64,000 nucleotides of DNA from Cepaea nemoralis (lineage: Eukaryota > Mollusca > Gastropoda > Stylommatophora > Helicidae). The notes under the pieces were generated by a model. The model saw only the letters and a program-made list of their open reading frames with translations. It was not told where the DNA came from and searched no databases. A program made the translations under genes and the position numbers. How positions within the stretch are numbered: position 1 is the first letter of the stretch; every line of letters begins with the position of its first letter. The DNA is taken from NCBI GenBank assembly GCA_014155875.1, contig JACEFZ010017434.1, forward strand, positions 1 to 64,000, written 5' to 3'. Of the stretch, positions 12,497 to 25,080 are shown in pieces.

Positions 12497-14047
12497 ATGT
12501 CTACGCTGCAATATTTCATTGAAATGGGCGAGAAGACTGGTCTAACTGGTGCTGAGCTTCGAAATTGGGCAAAGCTTGAGTTCAGTGAACAACAGAAACG
12601 TGACAAGGAGGAAAGACAACTTCAAGCCACACGTGAGAAGGAGGAAAGACAGGAAAGACTGGCATCAGAAAAGCAAGCGAAACAACTTGAGAGAGAACTG
12701 AAAGAAAAAGAGATGGCGATCAGACAAAGTGAGATAATTTTGGAACGTGAACGAATGGAGTCTAGAGAAAAAGAATTAAATGCGGAAAAAGAGAAGTTAA
12801 TGATAGAGATGCAAATAAAGGAGAAACAGATGGCTGCAGAAGCGGAATTGAAGATAAAGCAAATGGCTACAGAAGCGGAACTTAAGGAAAAACAAATGGC
12901 TACAGAGGCAGATTTGAAGATGAAACAAATTGTTGCTGAAGCAGAACTTAAAGAGAAACAATTGGCTTTTGATAGGGGGAGACTTGCTACAGAAACACTC
13001 TGGAGGGACAAGGAGGTTGAAGGTAACCTAAGGGTCAAGACGCTTGAGATGGAACGTGGAGCTGAAATCGAACGAGAGAAAATGCTGGCTAAGCAGAACG
13101 ATCCTGTGAAAAAGTACCAAGGTTTATTCAGGAATTTTCAACAAGGTGATTCGGTAAGTTCTTGGATAACGAATTTCGAAGTGCTAGTAAAGCACTACAA
13201 AGTTCCAGAGAAGGACGTACCAATTCTGTTTCACCGTCACCTCGCGTTAGAGCCGTTGAAAGTGATTGAGTTAATTCCTGAGGATTTACGTACGAACTAC
13301 AAATATATGCGCGATCGTGTGCTATCACATTTTTCTTTGGATGAATCTGGTTTACGAACTAAGTTTAAAACACTTACACCGAAATCGAATCAAACATTCC
13401 TGGATTTCGCTTCGGAAATGTCTTCTAGTTTTGATAAGTGGTGTAAGGCTGCGGATATTAATGATAGTTATGAGAAAGTGAGAGACTTAATTATCAGAGA
13501 TAGAATGTTATCTGCAATACCAGAACCTATGTCAGTATTTCTTATGGAAAACAAATGTAAAAGTTTAAGTGAGATGGAAACTAAGGGTGAATCTTATTTC
13601 AATGCACATAGGGATATTTTTGCTAACTGTACACAACCTGAATTAGTGATAGGAGCAAGTGCAAAATTTCAAAGAGGAAACAGTAAGTTTAGAAAGTTTA
13701 GTAGTGGTAGCAATAGAAATAGTCCTTACAATAGAGAAGGTGAAAGACCAAGAAAAGGCCAATTCACCAGATGCCAATATTGTAGATTATCGCATGGAAA
13801 CTTAGAGATGTGTGATAAACATCCAGGTTATTCCGCATATCTAAAAGATATTACGACGAAGAAGAGAAATAAGTATGACTCTTTTAAAAGAAGTATAAAA
13901 TGTTTCTCATGTAGGGCGTACGGACACACTAGTAGGTCTTGTCCGATGAGAAATTCCGGGAAGGAAGCTAGTACAGCATACATATACTCCAGTAGTGACT
14001 CAAGACGATTTAGAAGAGACACACGCAGCTATCATACAACAGTATGA
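12497..14047 (+). CDS. gag: Gag protein of the Gmr1-like element
   Basis: 516-residue open frame forming the particle core that packages element RNA. Residues about 35-205 are a highly charged heptad-rich coiled coil with repeated KEKQMA-type units. Residues about 205-375 are a capsid-like helical domain whose C-terminal half has the SCAN-like pattern (LRTKF, then VRDLIIRDRML). The tail is basic and holds one irregular CX2C...C cluster (about residue 425) and one classic CX2CX4HX4C zinc knuckle (about 469-482, CFSCRAYGHTSRSC). The start ATG follows a long leader and no better upstream start is seen. This frame is intact, unlike pol. Confidence 0.92.
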   Translation: MSTLQYFIEMGEKTGLTGAELRNWAKLEFSEQQKRDKEERQLQATREKEERQERLASEKQAKQLERELKEKEMAIRQSEIILERERMESREKELNAEKEKLMIEMQIKEKQMAAEAELKIKQMATEAELKEKQMATEADLKMKQIVAEAELKEKQLAFDRGRLATETLWRDKEVEGNLRVKTLEMERGAEIEREKMLAKQNDPVKKYQGLFRNFQQGDSVSSWITNFEVLVKHYKVPEKDVPILFHRHLALEPLKVIELIPEDLRTNYKYMRDRVLSHFSLDESGLRTKFKTLTPKSNQTFLDFASEMSSSFDKWCKAADINDSYEKVRDLIIRDRMLSAIPEPMSVFLMENKCKSLSEMETKGESYFNAHRDIFANCTQPELVIGASAKFQRGNSKFRKFSSGSNRNSPYNREGERPRKGQFTRCQYCRLSHGNLEMCDKHPGYSAYLKDITTKKRNKYDSFKRSIKCFSCRAYGHTSRSCPMRNSGKEASTAYIYSSSDSRRFRRDTRSYHTTV

Positions 14048-14735
14048 TGATAAGACTGACAAGTTAAATAAAGGTATAACTGACAATATTAGTAATGAAT
14101 GTATAGAAACAATTCATGAAGCTAATGCCGTTAGCATACAAAATGGCAAATAAAAAATCCATCAAGCATGGGTAAATGGTGAACCCACTACTTGCATTCG
14201 TGATTCGGGAGCTTCGATTGTCGGAGTAGATCGAAAGCTGATAAAAGAAGAAGATTATACAGGCGAACCTGTAGAGTGCAGAACATTCGGTGGCACAATA
14301 GAAAGATATAAGATTGCCATGATTACAATTATGTCACCATATTATGAAGGCACAATAAATACAGCCGTATTACCAAATCCATGTGCCGGATTACTGATTG
14401 GTAACATACCAGATGCGAAACAATTAATGCATGATGAAGCAAAGCAATGGGAAATTGATCATGCAAGAGCTAATGCAATTACAAGAGCTCAAGACAAAAG
14501 GGATAAAGACAGTGACAAATTAGAAAATAATATCAGACTAGTGACTGATTTACCAGAAGATCAAAAACAAGATCCAACTCTAAAATCTTGTTTTAAGAAA
14601 CTGACTGAACCAATAAAACAAGGTAAAAGAGGTAATTGGAAATTTTTCCTAGACAATAATATTTTATCGAGACGATATGATAGAGGTACATCACGTTATT
14701 TTCAGACAGTACTTCCATCGAAAATATCGTACTGA
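14048..14735 (+). pseudogene. pol: Protease region of pol
   Basis: In a different frame from gag. An in-frame TAA is near 14150. It is followed by an aspartic protease segment with RDSGAS (about 14209-14226) as the catalytic DSG motif and a downstream GLLIG strand near 14390. The protease would cut the Gag-Pol polyprotein. Downstream of the protease, the frame runs through a charged linker and stops at 14733-14735. Just before the stop, coding sense shifts to the integrase frame within a short A run near 14720. Whether gag-pol was joined by frameshift or by other means cannot be told. Confidence 0.8.
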
Positions 14736-16008
14736 GGCATTAAAATTAGCACATGATTCTCCATTCGCTGGTCATATGGGGATTGCTAAAACCACTAATA
14801 GATTGCTAACGCAATTCTATTGGCCTGGATATAACAAAGACATTACCACACATGTACGTTCATGTACATTATGTCAGATGACCACGCAAAAAGGCAAACA
14901 TCCCAAAGCACATGTTCAGAAAACTGATTTGGCATCACGACCATTTCAGAAAATAGCTATAGATATTGTGGGTCCGTTAAATACAACTACTGATCGAGGC
15001 AATAGATTCATATTAACTATGATTGATCTTTGTACTCGTTGGCCAGAGGCTATTCCTTTAAAATGTATCACGAGTAGATCCATTCTAGATTCATTGTTGA
15101 TAATTTTTAGCAGAATAGGATTCCCTAGCTGCATATTATCAGATAGAGGTAGTCAGTTTATATCAACGGCTACTCAAGAGGCAATGAAGATACTTGGGAT
15201 TCCACAGGTGTTTAGTTCACCTTGGCACCCAATGACAAATGGTGTGAATGAGAACTACAACGGAGTTCTTAAACAAACTCTGGCGAAAGTTGCTGCAGAA
15301 AGGCCCAAAGATTGGGATATTTTATTACCAGCGGTACTATTTGCATACCGAGAGGTACCACAATTTAGTACAGGGTTTTCTCCATTCGAGTTGGTATATG
15401 GAGCAAATCCACGAGGTCCATTATTAATATATAATGACCTACTCACAAATAAAACATATGATCATCCGAAAAGAGATGCATATGAAATAGTAACACAGTT
15501 AAGAGATAAAATTATCACAGCTTGTCAGATTGCAAAATCTGCACTGGAGAAAGCTGGAGAAAGATACAGACAGTATGGTAATAGGAACGCCAAGACAATA
15601 GTCTTGAAAGAAGAAGAAGAGGTTTGGTTATTATTACCTGATCCTCGAGATTGTCTGGTTACTTCATGGCAAGGTCCATTTAAGGTAATTAAGAAAATTA
15701 GCGATGTTGATTATCGTATTGATGTGAATGGCAAACATAAGATTTTTCATATTAATATGTTGAAGCCATATATTCCACGTGAGGATAACTCAGGTCAAGT
15801 GACACAACAAATTCCTCATAGGATAGCAACAGCTTGTTGGGTAATTAATGAGCAACAAGAAGATGCTATAGAACAACAGATTCCAACACCTATAGTTAAT
15901 AGCGACAGTAATTGGCAAGCGATTCAGATAAGTAAAGATTTATCAGTACAAGATAGAGAAAAGCTTATTACTGCAATAAAGGAATATAGTTCAATTTTTT
16001 TCAGATAA
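14677..16008 (+). CDS. pol: Integrase region of pol
   Basis: Open frame of 443 codons; its first Met is not a real start. It joins element cDNA to host DNA. An H2C2 zinc finger is at residues 26, 33, 63 and 66. The catalytic core has D96 (IAIDIVGPL), D156 (LSDRGSQF) and E192 (NGVNENYNG), giving the D,D(35)E spacing. A GPF/Y module (SWQGPFKV, then HINMLKPY) follows near residues 330-370, and no chromodomain is visible. The next stretch already belongs to the linker before RT. The frame breaks in a T run near 15996-16003. Lying upstream of RT is the diagnostic oddity. Confidence 0.92.
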   Translation: MIEVHHVIFRQYFHRKYRTEALKLAHDSPFAGHMGIAKTTNRLLTQFYWPGYNKDITTHVRSCTLCQMTTQKGKHPKAHVQKTDLASRPFQKIAIDIVGPLNTTTDRGNRFILTMIDLCTRWPEAIPLKCITSRSILDSLLIIFSRIGFPSCILSDRGSQFISTATQEAMKILGIPQVFSSPWHPMTNGVNENYNGVLKQTLAKVAAERPKDWDILLPAVLFAYREVPQFSTGFSPFELVYGANPRGPLLIYNDLLTNKTYDHPKRDAYEIVTQLRDKIITACQIAKSALEKAGERYRQYGNRNAKTIVLKEEEEVWLLLPDPRDCLVTSWQGPFKVIKKISDVDYRIDVNGKHKIFHINMLKPYIPREDNSGQVTQQIPHRIATACWVINEQQEDAIEQQIPTPIVNSDSNWQAIQISKDLSVQDREKLITAIKEYSSIFFR

Positions 16009-17312
16009 ACCGGGGCAGACATCACTGATTAAACATAAAATAACTTTATTATCAAATGTCCCAGTTAAAGTGAAACCATATCCTATTCCAATACATTATT
16101 TGGAAAAAGTTACTGCAGAAATTTCAGATCTAGATAAGACTGGAATTATAAAAAAAATCAATTTCAAATTACTGTTCACCAGTTGTAATTGTTAAGAAAA
16201 AAGATGGGTCATTACGTTTATGCGTTGATTATAGGAAAGTTAATGAATTAACTTTACTAGATGCAGAACCTATGCCAAATATTGATGAGTTAATTGAAAC
16301 CATGGCAAACTCGAAAATATAATCGAAAATTGACCTTACAAAAGGATATTGGCAAATTCCGATGGAGGCAGATTCAAAGCATATTACAGCTTTTAGCACG
16401 CCGTTAGGTTTATATGAATGGGAATATCTTCCATTTGGTTTACAAAATTCACCAAGTACATTCATGAGAATGATGAGAAGATTACTTCATGGAATTACCA
16501 ACGTAGCATCGTATATGGATGATATTTGTTTTCATACTTGTGATATTGACACACATGTTAAAATTCTAAAACAAGTTTTCCAGAAAATACAAGAACATGG
16601 GTTGAAAGCTAAACCAAGTAAAATTGAGATAGGGTTTACTGAGATACAATTTCTGGGTCATAGAATCTCTAACGGATTTAGGAAAACAGATCCATTAGTT
16701 GTGACAAAGATTCTGAATATCAAACCTCCAACATCCAAAAAGGAACTTAGGAGTGTATTAGGGTTGATTAATTATTATCAACAATTTATCCCTAATTTTG
16801 CACATATGACAGCAACATTCTCGGAACTTTTAAAAACAGGTCAACCAACAAAGATAGTTTGGACAGAGGATCACGAGAAGTTATTACAACAAATAAAAAC
16901 TTTATTTAGTACATATCCTATTTTGAAATTACCTGATATTTCAAAAGATTTTGTTTTACAAACGGATGCTAGTTTACATGCTATTTCAGCTGTATTACTT
17001 CAATTGCATGAGGGGAAACTACATCCTATTCTTTATTTCAGTAAAAAGCTATCTGAAACTCAAAGAAATTATGCTGTTACTGAACTAGAGGCTTTAGCTT
17101 TAATTGAAAGTATTGAAAAGTTCTCTAGATACTTACTAGGTAGGAAATTTCTAGTTCTTTCGGATAACAAAGCGCTACAAATTTTCAAATCGGGTCATCC
17201 AAAGAATTCTAGAATACATAGATGGTCATTACTATTACAGGATTATGAATTTGACATTTGTCATATTCCTGGAAAAGATAATAATCTTGCTGACATTCTG
17301 AGTCGATTATAG
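16009..17312 (+). pseudogene. pol: Reverse transcriptase-RNase H region of pol
   Basis: Copies element RNA to DNA and removes the RNA strand. The N-terminal part (16009-16360) is broken: a frameshift from the integrase frame, another near an A run at 16150-16160, and a TAA at 16319-16321 between two recognisable RT blocks. From 16362 there are 316 open codons: PFGLQNSPSTF, YMDD active site (residues 51-54), FLGH, then RNase H with D202 (LQTDAS), E241 (TELEAL), D268 (LSDNKAL) and D311 (NNLADILSRL). The ORF stops at 17312 with nothing after RNase H, as expected when integrase lies upstream. Confidence 0.9.
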
Positions 17313-18155
17313 AATAGCAGATTTTCTTGTTGATTATTTAGAGTTGAATTAGAGTTATAGTTCTTGTTGTATTAAGTTCAAAGTTCAGATATATATTGAG
17401 TTGATTACGTATTATAAGCCTTATTAGTGGGTCAAGCATAACAATAACCAACATGTTAAGATAGGTTATTTGATTAAATAATATAAATAAGGTACATTTG
17501 TATCTGATATGTGTTCAAAACAGAGCCACGGCAAGGATGAAAGTTATTAACAGACACAAGGACTTCCGATTGGAAAGAACTCAGAAACACTTGAGTATAA
17601 AGTTGTAATTGTGAATGACTATATTTGATTTATTTAGCATTTATATTAGTTAATGAGAAATGTTGGGTCCGAAGGGTATGTGTCATGTTATGCTGTATGC
17701 TTATGAATCAGTACAGGAGCTAAATATGACCAAGTGACAATCCAAATCCCAAAGGAAAATATCGGGAAAAAGTTAAGGTGGAATCACAGACAAGCACCCT
17801 ACCCATTAATATTGTCATACGACACCAAGTAACGACTACGACTAACATGGTTACTAGAAAAACGTCATTATTACCCTCGTCCTAGAACTAGGACATACTT
17901 GTCATTAGGACAAGGTAGGGACTAATATTAACTTATTAGTTGAACTGATCCCATAGGATCAGTCACACGACGTTCGACGTAGGGTTCGGACAGGTGGGCG
18001 TGCCCGTTATGTAGCATTTATGATTATTTTTTTTTTTTAGGGTTAATGATGGGGTAAATCCTGGAGCTATGTGGTAGTGCGTAAAAATATGGTTACAGTT
18101 GTAAGTAATTATGAGAGGAAAAATGACATAGCATTTTTGGGGGGAGGGGGTATTA
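17313..18155 (+). other. 3' untranslated region of the Gmr1-like element
   Basis: Non-coding. It holds three closely spaced perfect inverted repeats: GTCCTAG/CTAGGAC (17879-17894), CTTGTC/GACAAG (17898-17914) and CTGATCC/GGATCAG (17945-17962). A G-rich polypurine tract (GGGGGGAGGGGG, about 18139-18150) lies just before the 3' LTR and would prime plus-strand DNA. Confidence 0.8.
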
Positions 18156-18752
18156 TGCCACATAGTGGTCACGCCCACACGCACCACCTAATGTAAATTA
18201 GGAGATTCCCAGTCTAACAATAGAATGACTTGACGACTAGAAACTTAGGACGACGTAATCATCGTCAGGGACAGCAGAAGGTGACTTCGAGAAAGGACAT
18301 CAAGACGGCTGTGTGTGTTTTTCCCTGAAAGCTCCGTGAGCAAAAGGTTTGATCATTTAGGGCAAGGCATTGTTACTGAGGAAGGGATATCGCCGCCTGT
18401 TTATATATAGCATTCTTGTCATACTCAGGACCGGAACATATATCAAGAATAGACAACGAGTTAACGAGTTATTTTTGGACATTAGCTGCAATATGCTTTA
18501 GGAGATTGGGTAATTATGGAATTAGATGAACGGCCAAGTTTGTATTAACATATATAACGTCCCGTCCCCGTGTCAGAGGCACGTTATATTATACAGCAGG
18601 GTTGTGTTCATTTTTGTCTAAAAAGAGAGCAGATCCGAAATAAAAGGATTTATCTCAAAATTATATCAGTCTTCCAGGTGAGCGACTTTTGTTATATAAA
18701 TTCATTCAAGTTTGAGTTTTAATGCTTCGGCGGTTGAATGCATGTTGAGACA
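18156..18752 (+). repeat. 3' LTR of the Gmr1-like element
   Basis: 597 bp, matching the 5' LTR except for about four substitutions and a 7-bp indel near 18585. Ends TTGAGACA, followed by CTCCT as on the left side. Confidence 0.95.
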
Positions 18753-19020
18753 CTCCTCCTCTCTCCTCCTCCTCCCTCTACCTCCTCCCTCCTCCTTCCT
18801 CCTCCTTCCTTCTCCCTCCTCCTCCCTCCTCCTATCTCCTCCTCCTCTCTCCTCCTCCTAATCCCTCCTCCTCCCTCCTCTTCCTCCCTACTCCTTCTCC
18901 TCCCTCCTCCTCCCTCCTCTTCCCTCCTCCTCCTCTCTCCGCCTATCTCTTCCTCCCTCCTCCTCCCTCCTCCTCCATCCTCCACCTCCCTCTTCCTCCT
19001 CCAGCTCCTACTCCTCCTTT
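18753..19020 (+). repeat. (CCT)n-rich tract, right part
   Basis: Continuation of the tract at 7516-8511 after the LTR element. Together they give about 1.26 kb of pyrimidines before insertion. Confidence 0.95.
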
Positions 19021-19171
19021 TTCTTCTTCTGCTGCTGCTGTTGCCGCCGCTCCATTTACCCAAGTTAATTGTTGGGGAAGATATAAAGACCTTTCAAGTG
19101 CTCTTTCTAATGCTTTTTGTAAGTTGGTCTTCGTTTATCTAAGGTTGTTCTAACTGCAACCAATAAATGAT

Positions 19172-19257
<86 letters not shown>

Positions 19258-19484
19258 GTCGGGAACGGGAACTTATATGACTACTTATATGAATTAAATT
19301 AGATGCTCCCCATCAGGGGCTGGGCGAAGCCGGGCCGTGTCAGGCAGACAGACAGACAGAGAGATAGACAGACAGACAGACAGATAGATAGTCGGGAACG
19401 GGAACGGGAGCTTATATGACTACTTATATGAATTAAATGAGATGCTCCACACCAGGAGCTGGGCAATGCCGGGCCGGGTCAGGC

Positions 19485-19523
<39 letters not shown>

Positions 19524-19620
19524 TAGTCGGTAACGGGAACGAGAACTTATATGACTACTTATATGAATTAAATGAGATGCTCCCCACCAGGGACTGGGCG
19601 AAGCCGGGCCGGGTCAGCTA

Positions 19621-19621
<1 letters not shown>
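18753..19621 (+). mobile_element. CTAG-ending repeat, copy 2, right part
   Basis: Resumes the CCT tract (18753-19020). It then has a short unique stretch, a long (GACA)n array (about 19172-19258), minisatellite units with GGGCGAAGCCGGGC cores, and the terminal GGGTCAGCTAG at 19621. With 6881-8511 it forms one copy of about 2.5 kb before the LTR element entered. Confidence 0.6.

Positions 19622-19711
<90 letters not shown>
19622..19711. repeat. (TA)n microsatellite
   Basis: About 45 TA units exactly between the CTAG end of copy 2 and the start of copy 3. Confidence 0.97.
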
Positions 19712-19714
<3 letters not shown>

Positions 19715-20009
19715 CAATGTCTGTATGTCTGTATGTCTGTATGTCCTTTATGCGTTCGCGAACGGTCCTTCCGATTGAGATGAAATTTTCTACACGTCTT
19801 CCTCTCATTCCCGTGCTGCCAACTGTCATAGTTTGTTAGTGTACAAACAGTTATTTACTTAATATTATTTAATATTTTAATTTACATTATAATGTATATA
19901 TAGCGAGGGGACATAACTTCTAATAGCATTGCTATATATGTAAAATTGTTGCATATTTCTCAAATAGGTGGACCTTTTCGCTACAGTTATCTACAGGCAT
20001 ATACGTTAA

Positions 20010-20640
20010 AATCATCCTCCTCCTCCCCGATCCTCCTCCCCCTCCTCCTCACCCCTCCTTTTCCTCCAATTCCTCCCCCTCCTCCCCCCTCATCCTCACC
20101 CCTCCTCCCCACCTCCTCCCCCTCTTCTCCCCTCCTCCCTCCTCCCTCCTCCTCCTCCTCCTTCCTCCTCCTCCTTCTTCTCCTCCCCCCCCCCTCTTCC
20201 TCTCCTCCTCCTCTCCCTCCTCCTTCTCCTTCTCCCCCTCCTCCTCCTCCCTCCTCCTCCTATTCTTCCTTCTCTTCCCCTCCTACTCCCCTCCTTCTCC
20301 TCCTCCCCCTTCTCCTCCACCCCCTTCTCCTCCTCCCCCTCCCGTCCTCCTCCTCCCCACCTCCTCCTCATCCCTCCTCCTCCTCCCCTCCTCCTCCTCC
20401 CCTCCTACTCCCCCTCCTCCTTCTCTTCCTCCTCCCTCCCTCTCCTCCTCCTCCCCCTCCTCCTCCCCTCCTCCCCACTCATCCTCCCCCTTATCCTCCC
20501 CTTCTCCTCCCCCTTCTCCTCCCCTCTCTCTTCCTCCTCCCCCCTCCTCCACCCCTCCTCCTCCTCCTCCACCTCCCCCTCCTCCTCCCTTTTCCTCCTA
20601 ACTCCTCCTCCTCCTCCCCCTCCTCCTCCTTCTTTTTCTT
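20010..20640 (+). repeat. (CCT)n-rich tract in copy 3
   Basis: About 630 bp of nearly pure pyrimidine on this strand, in the same internal position as the tract in copy 2. Confidence 0.96.
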
Positions 20641-21505
20641 CTGCTGCGTTATAATATATAATGATAACATCTGTAAGGCATTTTCAAAGTTTTCATAAAA
20701 ATAATGCATCTATTTTAAATACATGAAAATTTTCTAACTCATCTTTTTATTTCTCTTCGACATCTATACAGTCATCCCAGCATTTATTGCGTTTTCGTGA
20801 TTTCTTGGTAAGTTCAGTAATTTCAGATTGCCCGATTTAGTTATTGGGATGAAGATTGTTCTCTTCCAATCTGTTCGCCATATGAGCTTATATGACTACT
20901 TATATGAATTAAATGAGACGCTCATCACCTGGGACTGGGCGAAGTCGGGCCGGGTCGTCTTTTTTGGGAACGGGAACGGGAGCAGGGGCCGAATATGAAT
21001 TAAGTGAGACGCTCCCTGCCAGGGGCTGGGCGAAGCCGGGCCAGGCTTCTTATTTGGGGACGGGAACGGGAGCAGGGGCCGAAAATGAATTAAATGAGAC
21101 GCTCCCCACCAGGAGCTGGGCAAAGCCGGCCCGGGCCGGGTCGTCTTTTTTTTTTTGGGGGGGGGGGGGGACGGGAACGGGAGCAGGGACCTTATATGAA
21201 TTAAATTAGACGCTCCCCACCAGGAGCTGGGCGAAGCCGGGCAGGGCCGGGTCGTCTTTTTTGGGAACGGGAACGGGAGCAGAGGCCGAATATGAATTCA
21301 ATGAGACGCTCCGCGCTTTGGGAATGGGAACGGGAGCAGGGGCCGAATATGAATTAAATGAGATGCTCCCCGCCAGGGACTGTGCGAAGCCGGGCCGGGA
21401 CAGACAGACAGACAGACAGTCGGGAACGGGAACGGGAGCTTATATGACTACTTATATGATTTAAATGAGATGCTCCCCACCAGGAATTGGGCGAAGTCGG
21501 GCCGG

Positions 21506-21637
<132 letters not shown>

Positions 21638-21675
21638 CCCGCCAGGGCCTGGGAGAAGCCGGGCCGGGTCAGCTA

Positions 21676-21796
<121 letters not shown>

Positions 21797-21962
21797 GTAA
21801 ATTCAATTCGTAATTTTTATTAATTTCAGTTTTAGAAGCATTATTTTCCAGAAAAATTTGTCAAAATATGTTTTTGTTTTTGTTTTTGTTTTTTTGCGGC
21901 GGCGTAAATGTGCCATACATATTTAAATATGCATTTTTAGTCTACGTTTACTCCGGTTCATA

Positions 21963-21966
21963 TTAA

Positions 21967-22039
<73 letters not shown>
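21963..22039. repeat. (ATT)n microsatellite
   Basis: About 25 ATT units in the presumed intron or 5' part of the hAT element. Confidence 0.95.
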
Positions 22040-22074
22040 TTGTAGTTTTTAATTGATCTTATATTTCTTTCTTT

Positions 22075-22354
22075 CAGCCCATATTTAAATTAGTGGTGTA
22101 ATCATGAAAAAAAATTCGTCAGTATTCTGAGGTCAATTTAAAAATTGGTTTCATACCCGCTGTCCACGATGAACGGTCACTTTTCTGTCTTTTATGCCAA
22201 CAATGCTTGGCCAACGAATCAATGAAACGAGGTCGCCTTGAGGCACACTTGAAGGCGAACTATAATACTCATAATAATTCAGATTTGAATTACTTTCAAA
22301 CATGAAAGAAAAACTTTGAAAAAAGAGTAACATTAAAGTCTGTATTTACTGCTC
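22075..22354 (+). pseudogene. hAT transposase, N-terminal part with BED-type finger
   Basis: A pyrimidine tract ending TTTCAG (about 22064-22077) looks like a splice acceptor. Coding DNA after it reads as the N-terminus of a ZBED5-like hAT transposase: GFIPAVHDERS, a CLLCQQC zinc-binding pair, then MKRGRLEAHL with the His side of the finger. An in-frame stop follows near 22305, then KRVTLKSVFTA. The frame is interrupted at 22354 by an RTE LINE and resumes in phase at 23516. Confidence 0.8.
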
Positions 22355-23515
22355 GTTAAAGGATATACCAGGTCATTATTAAACATCGCACATTGCAGAT
22401 GGTAAAGAAAGACATATATTTGTGCTTCATGGATTATACTAAGGCATTTGATAAAGTAAACAAAAAAAAAATGATGAACTGATTAAAATGTTGGAAGATA
22501 TTAACACTGATGGGAAAGATCTCAGAATAATAAAACATATTTACTGGAACCAAACAGCAGCAATAAAAATGGGAAATAAAGAAGGAAATGATGAACACTT
22601 AAAGTTGGGAGTTAGACAGGGATGCGTTTTGTCACCGGATCTCTTCTCAATTTATAGCTGAGTAATAAAGAGAGAGATCAAAGAAAAGCCAGGAATAATA
22701 TTCAGAGGTTATAATATAAATAATATACGCTATGCAGATGACACAATATTCATAATGCAACAGATCTACAACAATTCTTAGACACTGAAGTAACAGAGAG
22801 TGCAAAGAAAGGACTCTCCTTGAATATCAAGAAAACAGTAACAATGGTGATATCAAAGAAACACGTGACACCCAACTGTGAAATAGAGATAGAAGGAAAA
22901 ATTCTTCACCAAGTGGATAGTTTTAAATATCTAGGGACAATTATAACATCAGATGGAAGATGCACAACAGAGATCAAGAGCAGAATAGGGCAAGCAATGG
23001 CTGAATTTCAGAAAATGAAGAATATCATATGCAGTAAGACACTATCATTGCATGTAAGAAAGAGAGTGCTGAAGAGCTATATAGAACCTGTTTTGCTGCA
23101 TGACTGTGAATCTTGGAATATAAATGAACAAATTAGGAAGAGATTGGAAGCAACAGAGATGTGGTTCCTTACACGAATGTTGCAAATTTCTTGGACTGCC
23201 AAAGTAACCAACAACGAGTGCCTTAAAGAGGCTAACGAAATTAGAACATTATATAAAACAATAAGAAAGAGACAAACAGCTTTTTTTTTGGTCATGTTAT
23301 GAGACGAGAGGCGCTGGAGAACATTGTGACAACTGGAAAGATCGAGGGGAAGCGAGGCAGAGGCAAACCACGAGAAATGATGCTGGATGGATTGCGAAGG
23401 TGGTAAGGAGGAATATCAACGGCAGAGTTGATCCAGAAAATCAAAGAGCGAAATCTGTGGAGAGTCATGAAAGCCTACGCCAGTCGACACGGCACTTGAT
23501 GATGATTTACTGCTC
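22344..23515 (+). mobile_element. 5'-truncated RTE LINE with 11-bp target duplication
   Basis: LINE DNA 22355-23504 is flanked by ATTTACTGCTC at 22344-22354 and 23505-23515. It encodes the C-terminal half of an RTE protein: DYTKAFDKV (about 22434), RQGCVLSPDLFS (about 22614), YADD (about 22733), and a C-terminus ending in SRHGT. Several frameshifts break it (near 22470, 22660, 22750 and in a T run at 23281-23289). The longest open piece is 22820-23302. It is inserted inside the hAT transposase coding region. Confidence 0.93.

Positions 23516-25080
<1,565 letters not shown>

Larger units (their letters stand above)
8512..18752 (+). mobile_element. Gmr1-like Ty3/Gypsy LTR retrotransposon
   Basis: Full-length element of 10,241 bp with two LTRs (8512-9101, 18156-18752) and 5-bp flanks CTCCT on both sides. 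The repeat context weakens the value of those flanks. Internal order is gag, protease, integrase, then RT-RNase H. Ty3/Gypsy elements normally have integrase last. The Ty1/copia-like order with Gypsy-type domains is the hallmark of the Gmr1 group. LTRs differ by about four substitutions and one 7-bp indel, so insertion was recent, yet pol carries several frameshifts and stops. No envelope gene is seen. Confidence 0.92.

Noticed and set aside
19176..19258. CRISPR-like regular repeats in the GACA/minisatellite regions
   Set aside because: Units are contiguous or separated by similar DNA, not by unique spacers, and the genome is eukaryotic.
19946..20698. 250-codon Pro/Ser/Leu frame
   Set aside because: Same reason: CCT tract of copy 3.
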